A stretch of DNA of 43,232 nucleotides from Muribaculaceae bacterium (GTDB lineage Bacteria > Bacteroidota > Bacteroidia > Bacteroidales > Muribaculaceae), in the NCBI GenBank assembly GCA_020026215.1, contig JAHHQT010000006.1, positions 1-43,232 of the forward strand, given 5' to 3'. How positions within the stretch are numbered: position 1 is the stretch's first letter; each line of letters begins with the position of its first letter. The notes under the pieces were generated by a model that saw nothing but the letters and a program-made list of their open reading frames with translations, searched no databases and was not told where the DNA came from. Shown here one piece after another: positions 18,396-26,325 of the stretch. The position numbers and the translations under genes are program-made.

Positions 18396-20159
18396 ATGAA
18401 AAATATATATAAAATATTTGCGGCTCTCTTCTTGATAGTATCCGTAAGTTCTTGCTCGGACTTCCTTGACAGAAAGAATCCGGCCTACGATTCTGAAGGA
18501 TTCTATAAAACAGAAGAAGGATTGAAAGAAGGAGTTACCGGAATATATCCTCTATTATACTTCGATATGAACTGGGCTGTTCCTGCTTGTATCGTATTGG
18601 ACCACTATACTGCCTACGGTCTTGAACAAGACGAAAACCGTTCAATCGGTGCAGGTGGTGCATTGAATCCTGACAATAGTAAAATCCAAACATTCTGGTC
18701 TGGAGAATACAGTATCATCGCACGTGCCAACTCTGTCATCGACGGTGCTAAAGATGCCATTGACGGAATGAGCGATGCAGCTAAACAATACTATGCTGAA
18801 GCTCGCGTAATCCGCGCTTATGCATACTACAACTTGGTTTCTGCTTACGGTGATGTTCCTTTCTTTACAGCCCCTGTAACAGTTGACCAATACAAGGAAG
18901 GCCGTACAGACAAAGCCACAATTCTTGACTTCATCATCAAAGACTTGAAAGATGCCGCTGAATATCTTCCTTGGACCAGCGTACAACGCGGTCGTGTTGA
19001 CAAAGCCGTTGCCAAAGGTTTGATTGCTCGTATCGGCTTGTTCGGCGGTAGCTTCAATGTGGACAACCGCGGTGAAGAATATTTCCGTACAGCTGCTGAA
19101 GCAGCAAAAGACGTAATCGACAACAGCGGCCGATCTCTTGCTCCTAACTTTGAAGACTTGTTCAACAATACAGGTCAGACAAAATCAGAAGTTCGCAGCG
19201 AATTGTTGTGGGAATTGATGTACTCAACTCAAGGTACTAAAAAACTTCACACAGTAGGTTACGGACACTCATCTCGTAACTATGGTTCTTCAGTTCGTTT
19301 CCCGAGCACAATGATTGTGGATACTTACGAATGTATCGACGGTAAACGTATCGACGAATCTCCATTGTACGATCCTCGCAAACCGTCTGCTAACCGCGAC
19401 CCTCGTTTCAAAGCAACTTTGGCAGGTCACGGAGACACTATTGCATACACCAATACTGATGCTTCATTCCCTCAATTGATGATTTTGAACACTTATGACG
19501 AAAAGACTCGTTTCTACCCTCGTCGTAACAGATGGTATTCAGCTCCTAACGTTGACGTTATCGCAGCTTCTCCATCACTTGCCAACAATGGTGTAGGTTT
19601 CCTATGGCGCAAATATGCCAACGAAATCACAGAACCTTTGATGAGCTCTTCAATGAACATTGCTCTTATGCGTCTTTCTGAAGTTTACCTTTCTTACGCT
19701 GAAGCAAAAATCGAATTGAACGAATTGGACGAAACAGTTTACGAAGCTATCAATACAGTACGTCGCCGTGCAGGTATGCCTGACATATCAGCAGACAGAA
19801 TCGGTAACCAAGACAAGATGAGACAATTGGTTCGCCGTGAACGTAAAGTAGAATTGGTGATGGAAGGTATGTTGTTCGTCGATGTACGCAGATGGGGCAT
19901 TAGCGACATGCTTAACGAATTCCCTTCTTACGGACAACCATTACCTGAAATTAGATATGAAGGTCTTGCAGAGACTGATATTCCTAACTTCAAGACTGAT
20001 GAACGTCACGACTTGAACGATATTCCTTCTTATCAAGCCTACAAAGAAAAACTTCGTGTACGCGATAAAAACCGTTTCTGGGAACCTAAATTCATGTGGT
20101 GGCCTATTCCTCGTTTGGAAACAGACCGCGACCCGAACTTGACCAACCCTGAATACTAA
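18396..20159 (+). CDS. SusD/RagB family nutrient-binding outer membrane lipoprotein
   Basis: This 587-residue lipoprotein caps the SusC barrel and captures the glycan at the cell surface. The lipobox is VSSCSDFLDR with the acylated Cys at residue 20. TPR-like helices follow (ARVIRAYAYYNLVSAYGDVPF is the typical SusD block). The C-terminal RagB/SusD region includes LMRLSEVYLSYAEAKIELN and VRRERKVELVMEG with the usual FVDVRRWG. The length is normal for the family and no truncation is seen. It lies 13 bases after susC. No SusE/SusF-like surface lipoprotein follows, which leaves the later secreted modules as candidate extra binders. Confidence 0.97.
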   Translation: MKNIYKIFAALFLIVSVSSCSDFLDRKNPAYDSEGFYKTEEGLKEGVTGIYPLLYFDMNWAVPACIVLDHYTAYGLEQDENRSIGAGGALNPDNSKIQTFWSGEYSIIARANSVIDGAKDAIDGMSDAAKQYYAEARVIRAYAYYNLVSAYGDVPFFTAPVTVDQYKEGRTDKATILDFIIKDLKDAAEYLPWTSVQRGRVDKAVAKGLIARIGLFGGSFNVDNRGEEYFRTAAEAAKDVIDNSGRSLAPNFEDLFNNTGQTKSEVRSELLWELMYSTQGTKKLHTVGYGHSSRNYGSSVRFPSTMIVDTYECIDGKRIDESPLYDPRKPSANRDPRFKATLAGHGDTIAYTNTDASFPQLMILNTYDEKTRFYPRRNRWYSAPNVDVIAASPSLANNGVGFLWRKYANEITEPLMSSSMNIALMRLSEVYLSYAEAKIELNELDETVYEAINTVRRRAGMPDISADRIGNQDKMRQLVRRERKVELVMEGMLFVDVRRWGISDMLNEFPSYGQPLPEIRYEGLAETDIPNFKTDERHDLNDIPSYQAYKEKLRVRDKNRFWEPKFMWWPIPRLETDRDPNLTNPEY

Positions 20160-20172
20160 TATTCAATAGAAT

Positions 20173-22242
20173 ATGAAAAACAGTAATCGAAACAATAGCA
20201 ATCATAATATTTTAAACTGTGTAAGAAGAGTAACTTTTACTCTTCTTGCCACAGTTATAACTTTCGGTGCTTATGCCAAGTCAACCGTTACTGAAGCGGG
20301 CGACGACTTGATATTAGCGAACGAACATGTTAAGATTATATTTGACAACAACAAAAAGCAATTTGACATCAAGAGTATTGAATTAAGCGGGAAAAAAGTT
20401 CTTAGCGAAGCAGGAAAGAACCAAGCTCCATGGATGTTGACTTACATCGGCGCACAAGGCGAAAATCCTGATTTATACCCGAACCATGCCGTTTACAAAG
20501 GCTACAAGGCAAAACAAGTTCAAGACACCTTGAAACTTGAATTCTCTTGGTTGTTGACATTGTCATATTCACAGACAGCCGACGTGAAAATGACAGTTTC
20601 CCTTCCTGACGATTCAGAATTGGTTTACTGGAATCTTGAATCAGGAACACCAAAAGGCTGGGTAGTTCACAAAACTGAATTTCCAAGAATCCATTTCGAC
20701 CGTCCTGAAAACGGTAAGTTCATCACATCTGCAGGATGGGGTGCAGAATTTGACTTGAAGACAGAATTATTTGAATCCAGCTATCCTTCTGTAACAGGTT
20801 CAATGCAATTAATCATGATTGACCGCGAAGACGGTGCTATCTATTGGGCTACACAAGACTACAATGCTTGTGGAAAAGACTTCAAGGCCGATGTCAATGA
20901 CGAAGAGCTGTTGCTCTATACTGAAATCGTAAACAGCGAAGCATGGTCAAATCACGAAACAGGCAAATACGTAATTCCTTGGAATTCCGTAATGGGTTTC
21001 TCTGCAAAAGGCTGGAAAGACGCTGCCTTGAAATGGTATCGTCCATTCACCTTCACTACCGATTGGGGAAACAAGACTCTTGAAGAAAGAAATATTCCAC
21101 AATGGCTATACGACAACGATATGTGGTTGCGTACCAACTTTGTGGAAGAAAAAACGATTGAAGCCGTACGCTGGTGCTTGGATTACTTCGGTAAAGGGGT
21201 GTCAAACCACTGGTATTTCTGGCACAATTACCCTTACGATACCCACTATCCTGACTACTTCCCTGCAAAGCCTAATTTTGCAAAATATATTGCAGAAGTA
21301 CAGGCAAAAGGTTCTCACGTAGTTCCTTACATCAACGGACGTTTGTGGGACCCGGATGCTGACAGCTACAAGGCTCGCAACGGTGCATCGGCATCTTGCC
21401 GCAAGTACGATGGTACTCTTTATACTGAAATCTACCCGACTTCAAAAGTGTTGAACACCGTAACTTGCCCTTATACAGATTTGTGGCACACCATGATTAC
21501 TGAATTGGTGGACCGCATCCAAGGTGAATTGCACACCAACGGAGTCTACATCGACCAAGTGGCTTGTGCAGCTCCTCAACCTTGCTACAATCGCAATCAC
21601 GGACACGCAGTAGGAGGCGGTGACTTCTGGTATCGTGGCTACGACAAATTGATGACTGACCTTCGTGCAAACCACTTGCGCGACAACAATATCTTCATCA
21701 GCGAAGAACAGGCAGAATGCTATTTGGATATGTTCGACATATTGTTGTGTGTAAACACTCCTCACAAAGGATGCCGCGTCATTCCTTTGTTCCCGATTGT
21801 TTACTCAGGTAGAGTATTGACTATTGCTCACACTTACAACTCTCGCGACATGCTTAGCCGCGGAGACTTCCAATATCAAAACATGCAATGTTTCTTGTTC
21901 GGTTCTCAATTAGGTTGGATGGACCCTACCTTGATTGTTGGAGAAGAAGTTAGAGAAGAAGCTGCATTTTTGAAGACATTGGTTGAGTTCCGTAGAGGAC
22001 AACACGATGTATTCAACGGCGGCAGATACTTGGACGAAGTCATCCCTACTGGTGACAACCCAATCGTTGACGTTTATCGTTTCGGCAAATGCCACGTGGT
22101 AAGCGGTGCAATCTGGGAAAGCGTCAAAGGACAAAAAGTTCTTTATCTTGTCAATATGGACAAAAAAGCACACGTAGTCAACGTTGAAGGCATGAAACCT
22201 ATCAAAGTTGACGCATGCAAAGCAATCAGAATAAACTTGTAA
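20173..22242 (+). CDS. Exported DUF6259-type TIM-barrel protein, probable glycoside hydrolase
   Basis: This 689-residue protein has a signal peptide ending near residue 36 (TVITFGAYAKS). An N-terminal beta-sandwich of about 270 residues resembles glycosidase N-domains. A barrel region covers about 310-600. The segment GVYIDQVACAAP with Asp461 and the segment FISEEQAE with Glu511/Glu512 fall where a retaining glycosidase of this architecture would carry its acidic pair; these residue roles are inferred. The protein best matches what I know as DUF6259. It lies 13 bases after susD and 2 bases before the next gene, so it is firmly inside the operon. Substrate and activity are unknown to me. A GH101- or GH36-like fold is the main alternative. 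Confidence 0.75.
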   Translation: MKNSNRNNSNHNILNCVRRVTFTLLATVITFGAYAKSTVTEAGDDLILANEHVKIIFDNNKKQFDIKSIELSGKKVLSEAGKNQAPWMLTYIGAQGENPDLYPNHAVYKGYKAKQVQDTLKLEFSWLLTLSYSQTADVKMTVSLPDDSELVYWNLESGTPKGWVVHKTEFPRIHFDRPENGKFITSAGWGAEFDLKTELFESSYPSVTGSMQLIMIDREDGAIYWATQDYNACGKDFKADVNDEELLLYTEIVNSEAWSNHETGKYVIPWNSVMGFSAKGWKDAALKWYRPFTFTTDWGNKTLEERNIPQWLYDNDMWLRTNFVEEKTIEAVRWCLDYFGKGVSNHWYFWHNYPYDTHYPDYFPAKPNFAKYIAEVQAKGSHVVPYINGRLWDPDADSYKARNGASASCRKYDGTLYTEIYPTSKVLNTVTCPYTDLWHTMITELVDRIQGELHTNGVYIDQVACAAPQPCYNRNHGHAVGGGDFWYRGYDKLMTDLRANHLRDNNIFISEEQAECYLDMFDILLCVNTPHKGCRVIPLFPIVYSGRVLTIAHTYNSRDMLSRGDFQYQNMQCFLFGSQLGWMDPTLIVGEEVREEAAFLKTLVEFRRGQHDVFNGGRYLDEVIPTGDNPIVDVYRFGKCHVVSGAIWESVKGQKVLYLVNMDKKAHVVNVEGMKPIKVDACKAIRINL

Positions 22243-22244
22243 TA

Positions 22245-24863
22245 ATGAAGAAAATATATTTCATATTATTATCGTTGTTTTTGGCATTACCTGTAATGGC
22301 TTCCACTCATTGGAACTTGCAAGGTAATATGTACAATGTCGATACTCTATATCACGCGAATGTTGGCCCGAGTACAACTCAAACCACGTTGGCCCTTTCA
22401 GGACCAGTGAATCTAAGGGTATTATACACCACAACCGACCTTTCAAATCCAAACGTGGATTTGAAGGTGGTTATGGGTAATAACAAACTCGCTTCGGCAG
22501 TAACTGTCCCTAATATGCCGGCATCATGCGGCGATACCAAGAACATCTATTTTTCAGGTATCAATGCGGATATGTTCAGCTACACCGGTACAGGTACAAT
22601 CGGTAACTCCGTAGCCAACGAGATTGTTTACAAGACTTTCAAGGATTCAGGTTGGTTCGGTCTTGCCTACAACCGTAACAAGGAAATGAAAATCGGAGCA
22701 ACATCCGTTTCATTCCTCATTTCAGGTTGTCCTTCGGCAAAATCAGTCAACACTCCTCGCAGCGATGGTAATATTATTATATATACCTCTAAATTCGGAA
22801 CAAACACCAAAACTTCAGGCGGTACTGAAGTCATCACCGAATTTGTAAACGGCAGTGACCTAAAGGCCAACGGCACTACAAAAGTCAGAATCAAATCTGT
22901 GGTACAATCAGGCAACAATGTAATTCCTGAAAATGGTCTTGTCATTTCTGCGTCAGGATGGACCACTAAATATTTCGACGAATTGCCTGTAGGCTCAGAA
23001 TTGGAAATCACTCCGTCATTCAGAATTGACAATGTAGAAATTAAGGATTTGGTTGAAATGACAGGCGGTTGCCCAGTCATCTTGAAAGACGGTCAAATCC
23101 AAAATACTGATGCTTTGTTGGATCACTTGAAAAGTCGTACTTCACGTACAGCCGTAGGTTACGATTCAACTGGCAAAAAAATCGTCATGCTTGTTGTTGA
23201 CAGCCGTCAACCGGGTGTTTCAGAAGGTGTTCCTTCAAAAGACTTGGCAGCAATCATGGCAAATGTGGGATGTATTGATGCCCTTAACCTTGATGGTGGC
23301 GGTTCATCAACACTTTACCACAACCAATTGGGTGTCCGCAACGTACCGAGCGACGGTTCTCCTCGCAAGGTCATCAACGGATTGTTCCTAATCACACCTG
23401 ATGAAAACGACAATGCCATTGCATCTATCGGTTTTGCCGACTATGTAAAACGTTTGGAACAAGGTGTGGCTTACACTCCTGTCATCTACGGATACAATGC
23501 AAAAGGCGTTTTGGTCAACAAGGACTTGAAAGGCTTCCAACTTTCAGCTTCTTACGACGGTGTAAAAATCGACGGAGAAACTATGGTATGTAGCAATAAA
23601 GTAACTTTTGCACTTACTGCTACCTACAATAGCATGACAGCATCAATCCCTGTTTACGTGGGTTACGAAGAAGAACAACACGAAATTTCCCAACTACAAT
23701 TGGAATGGATGAACTCTGATGTGGCTAATCTTCACACCAGCGCACGTCAAGGTTTTGGTATGAACGACAAGTTCTACTTACAAAACAAGGATTCACAAAA
23801 GATCGAAGTTTGGGGTTCTACAGGCAAGATTGAAGAAATTCCATCGGGAGCCGGTACTAACTTGACTTTCGATGATGCAAACAATATCATTGTCCGCGTT
23901 GGTACATTCAATACCAACTATGTGAACACTCGCGATGAAATGAAAATCATTTCACCGGACCGCAAAACCATAAAGACATTGCCTTTGTCAGGTATCGAAA
24001 AAGGTCGTTTGGATTTTTGGGGACACGTTTCCGGTAATGTATTGGATGCCAAAGAAGGCGGAAAATTGTATATGGCAGTTGTGAGCAGCGGCTCAATTTT
24101 GACTGAAATTCCAATCAAAGATGGTATGCAGGACGTAATGAAAACCAATGCACATCCTTACGTTGTTGTTCCGGGCTTGAAAGCAGCCACTACAACAGCC
24201 TTGGTCTCAGCATGGAAAGACGGCGAAATTGCGTTATTGAATCCTTACAATGATTTGACAGACTGCAACTCTATTGAGAAATTGGTTTATGATGAATTCG
24301 GAAGTCTGGTTCACGATTCATACTACATCACTCCTCAACACAACAGTTGCTCTGGCTACTACATCTTCGAGGCAGGTGGTAGAAAATACATCGTATATTC
24401 TGCCGACGACACAAAAGCAGATGGTTTTGCCATTGCACGCCTTGCCACAAAAGATACTCATGTCATCGAAATTACTGACAACAACTACTTGGAGGCTGTC
24501 AAGAGTCCGATGAAGAAAGCCGACGGTTCGTTCTACTCTGGCAATGCGTTCTATTCCAACCATTTCTCTGTTGAAAAAATCGACGACAATTCAGTTTATA
24601 TTTACCAATATTGTCCGAATGCCTATATTGCAAAATACAAATTCACAGTTCCTCAAGCCTCAGTCGAAGACATCATTTCAGATGATGAAAATCGTGTAAA
24701 AGTGATGGGCAAGGACATTATAATTGAAGGCGATTGCAATGATGTGACTGTATATAACTTAAATGGCTCAATTATAAGCAGAAACGAGAATAAAATTTCG
24801 GTAAATAATGGTGTTTATTTGGTGAAAATTTCTAACTTTGTAAAGAAAGTTATTGTCAGGTAA
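22245..24863 (+). CDS. Phosphodiester glycosidase (NAGPA family) fused to a secreted C-terminal module and T9SS sorting domain
   Basis: ATG 22245 (MKKIYFILLSLFLALPVMA) is chosen because it opens a clear signal peptide and lies 2 bases after the previous stop; the resulting protein has 872 residues. About residues 20-390 form the NAGPA/DUF2233 domain: MTGGCPVILKDG, RTAVGYDSTGKKIVMLVVD, and NLDGGGSSTL with Asp350 in the hallmark motif. The human relative removes GlcNAc from GlcNAc-1-phosphodiesters. An Ig-like stretch follows at about 395-480. About residues 482-815 are clearly homologous to the whole mature part of the next protein. The last 55 residues are a T9SS type A signal (VTVYNLNGSIISRN, NNGVYLVKI, ending in Arg). 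It should act outside the cell or on its surface on a phosphodiester-linked sugar. The substrate is inferred only from the family. Confidence 0.88.
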   Translation: MKKIYFILLSLFLALPVMASTHWNLQGNMYNVDTLYHANVGPSTTQTTLALSGPVNLRVLYTTTDLSNPNVDLKVVMGNNKLASAVTVPNMPASCGDTKNIYFSGINADMFSYTGTGTIGNSVANEIVYKTFKDSGWFGLAYNRNKEMKIGATSVSFLISGCPSAKSVNTPRSDGNIIIYTSKFGTNTKTSGGTEVITEFVNGSDLKANGTTKVRIKSVVQSGNNVIPENGLVISASGWTTKYFDELPVGSELEITPSFRIDNVEIKDLVEMTGGCPVILKDGQIQNTDALLDHLKSRTSRTAVGYDSTGKKIVMLVVDSRQPGVSEGVPSKDLAAIMANVGCIDALNLDGGGSSTLYHNQLGVRNVPSDGSPRKVINGLFLITPDENDNAIASIGFADYVKRLEQGVAYTPVIYGYNAKGVLVNKDLKGFQLSASYDGVKIDGETMVCSNKVTFALTATYNSMTASIPVYVGYEEEQHEISQLQLEWMNSDVANLHTSARQGFGMNDKFYLQNKDSQKIEVWGSTGKIEEIPSGAGTNLTFDDANNIIVRVGTFNTNYVNTRDEMKIISPDRKTIKTLPLSGIEKGRLDFWGHVSGNVLDAKEGGKLYMAVVSSGSILTEIPIKDGMQDVMKTNAHPYVVVPGLKAATTTALVSAWKDGEIALLNPYNDLTDCNSIEKLVYDEFGSLVHDSYYITPQHNSCSGYYIFEAGGRKYIVYSADDTKADGFAIARLATKDTHVIEITDNNYLEAVKSPMKKADGSFYSGNAFYSNHFSVEKIDDNSVYIYQYCPNAYIAKYKFTVPQASVEDIISDDENRVKVMGKDIIIEGDCNDVTVYNLNGSIISRNENKISVNNGVYLVKISNFVKKVIVR

Positions 24864-24928
24864 ATACTAAAGGAAAAATAATTTAAAAAACACATAAATT
24901 TAATTGTTTAACTTAAAATTTAAATGAA

Positions 24929-26203
24929 ATGAAAAAGCATTTACTCTTTGCAACTATGTTGCTTGCAGGTGTAGCATTTACACCAAATGTTGACGCTAAA
25001 TCAGCAATGGATTCCAACTTGAAAATGGAATGGATGAACACAGACGTTGCTTCACTACACACAAGCGCTCGCCAAGGTATTGGTTTCAATGACTTGTTCT
25101 ATCTACAAAACAAAGACACTAAAAAAATTGAAGTTTGGGGTGCAACTGGCAAAGTAAAAGATATCGATGCAGGTGCAGCTGGTACAAACATCACTTTGGA
25201 TGACGCTAACAACATCATCGTTCGTGTGGGTACTTTCAATAAAAACTACACTTTTGATCCTGAATTCAAAGTTATTACTCCTGAAGGAAAAATCCTTAAC
25301 GGTTGCAAATTGAAAAACGTAAGCAGTGGTCGTGTTGACTTCTGGGGACACGGTGGTGGTAACGTAGCTGACAAAACTACTGGGGGTATTCTTTTGATGG
25401 GTACTCAATGGTCAGGTAAAATGTCTGAAATCAACATCGTTGACTGCAAGGAAAATATTCCTAATTCAGCTATGCATACTTACATGAACCCACTAAAAAT
25501 CGGTGGTCAAATCACAACAACTACTTTGATTTCTGCTTGGGATTTCGGTGAAGAAGACTATTCAATGGCTATTCTTTCTCCGTATGCAGGTAAAACTAAC
25601 TGTAACTCAATTCAAAAATTGGTTTATGACCAAGATTTGAACATCGTCCACGATTCTTTCTACATCACTCCTAACCACAACAGCTGCTCTGGTTTCTATA
25701 TCTTCCAAATCGGTACTCAAAAATACATCATCTATTCAACTGGTTCTAACAACGCTGATGGTTTCTCTATCGCTAAACTTGCAACCAAAGCTGATTATGC
25801 AGTAGAAGAAGGTGATAAAGCTTACCGCGTAGCAACTAAATATGCTGAAGCTAAAGACGATGGTAACGTAATGTACACAAACAATGCATTCTACGGTAAC
25901 CACTTCACAGTAGAAAAGAGAGACGACAATTCAGTAAACATTTACCAATATGTTCCTAACGCATACATCGCTAAATACGTATTTACTCCTGAAGCTGCAG
26001 GTGTAGAAGGCGTTGTTGAAGAAAAAGTTAGCAACGTATTCACAATGGATGGCAAAATCTTCGTTGAAGGTGAAGCTCAAAACATCGCTGTTTACAACAT
26101 CGCCGGTGCATTGGTTAGCGCAAACGAAACTGAAGTAAACGTTCCTGCTGGTGTTTACGTAGTAAACGTTGACGGTAACGCTACTAAAGTATTGGTACGA
26201 TAA
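24929..26203 (+). CDS. Secreted free-standing copy of the NAGPA-associated C-terminal module, with T9SS sorting domain
   Basis: This 424-residue protein has a signal peptide (LLFATMLLAGVAFTPNVDA), one repeat-rich module at about residues 30-365, and a T9SS type A sorting domain at about 370-424 (AVYNIAGALVSANE, PAGVYVVNV, ending in Arg). The module aligns from end to end with residues 482-815 of the preceding protein, for example LHTSARQG, FYLQNKD, KIEVWGATGK, DDANNIIVRVGTF, DFWGH, HNSCSGFYIF and IYQYVPNAYIAKY. The alternating beta pattern suggests a beta-propeller; I do not recognise a named family and see no catalytic motif. Codons are strongly biased to GGT, GCT, ACT and AAC, more so than in neighbours, which suggests high expression. 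A glycan-binding or scaffold role is plausible but inferred. A hairpin terminator follows it. Confidence 0.8.
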   Translation: MKKHLLFATMLLAGVAFTPNVDAKSAMDSNLKMEWMNTDVASLHTSARQGIGFNDLFYLQNKDTKKIEVWGATGKVKDIDAGAAGTNITLDDANNIIVRVGTFNKNYTFDPEFKVITPEGKILNGCKLKNVSSGRVDFWGHGGGNVADKTTGGILLMGTQWSGKMSEINIVDCKENIPNSAMHTYMNPLKIGGQITTTTLISAWDFGEEDYSMAILSPYAGKTNCNSIQKLVYDQDLNIVHDSFYITPNHNSCSGFYIFQIGTQKYIIYSTGSNNADGFSIAKLATKADYAVEEGDKAYRVATKYAEAKDDGNVMYTNNAFYGNHFTVEKRDDNSVNIYQYVPNAYIAKYVFTPEAAGVEGVVEEKVSNVFTMDGKIFVEGEAQNIAVYNIAGALVSANETEVNVPAGVYVVNVDGNATKVLVR

Positions 26204-26266
26204 TTTTACCGCATACTCTACAAAATGCAATCCGTAATAGTGGATTGTTAGGTATATAGTTAATTT

Positions 26267-26303
26267 GGAGGGTAGCGAAGTCTATTCGTTACCCTTCATT
26301 TTT
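26267..26303 (+). terminator. Internal terminator or attenuator within the polysaccharide locus
   Basis: A 13-bp stem (GGAGGGTAGCGAA with TTCGTTACCCTTC, G-T pairs allowed) closes a 5-base loop and is followed by ATTTTT. It lies between the secreted module gene and the GH3 gene, which runs in the same direction. A smaller AATCC/GGATT hairpin precedes it near 26229-26247. Confidence 0.72.
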
Positions 26304-26325
26304 GCAAAATTTACAATAAAAAAAC

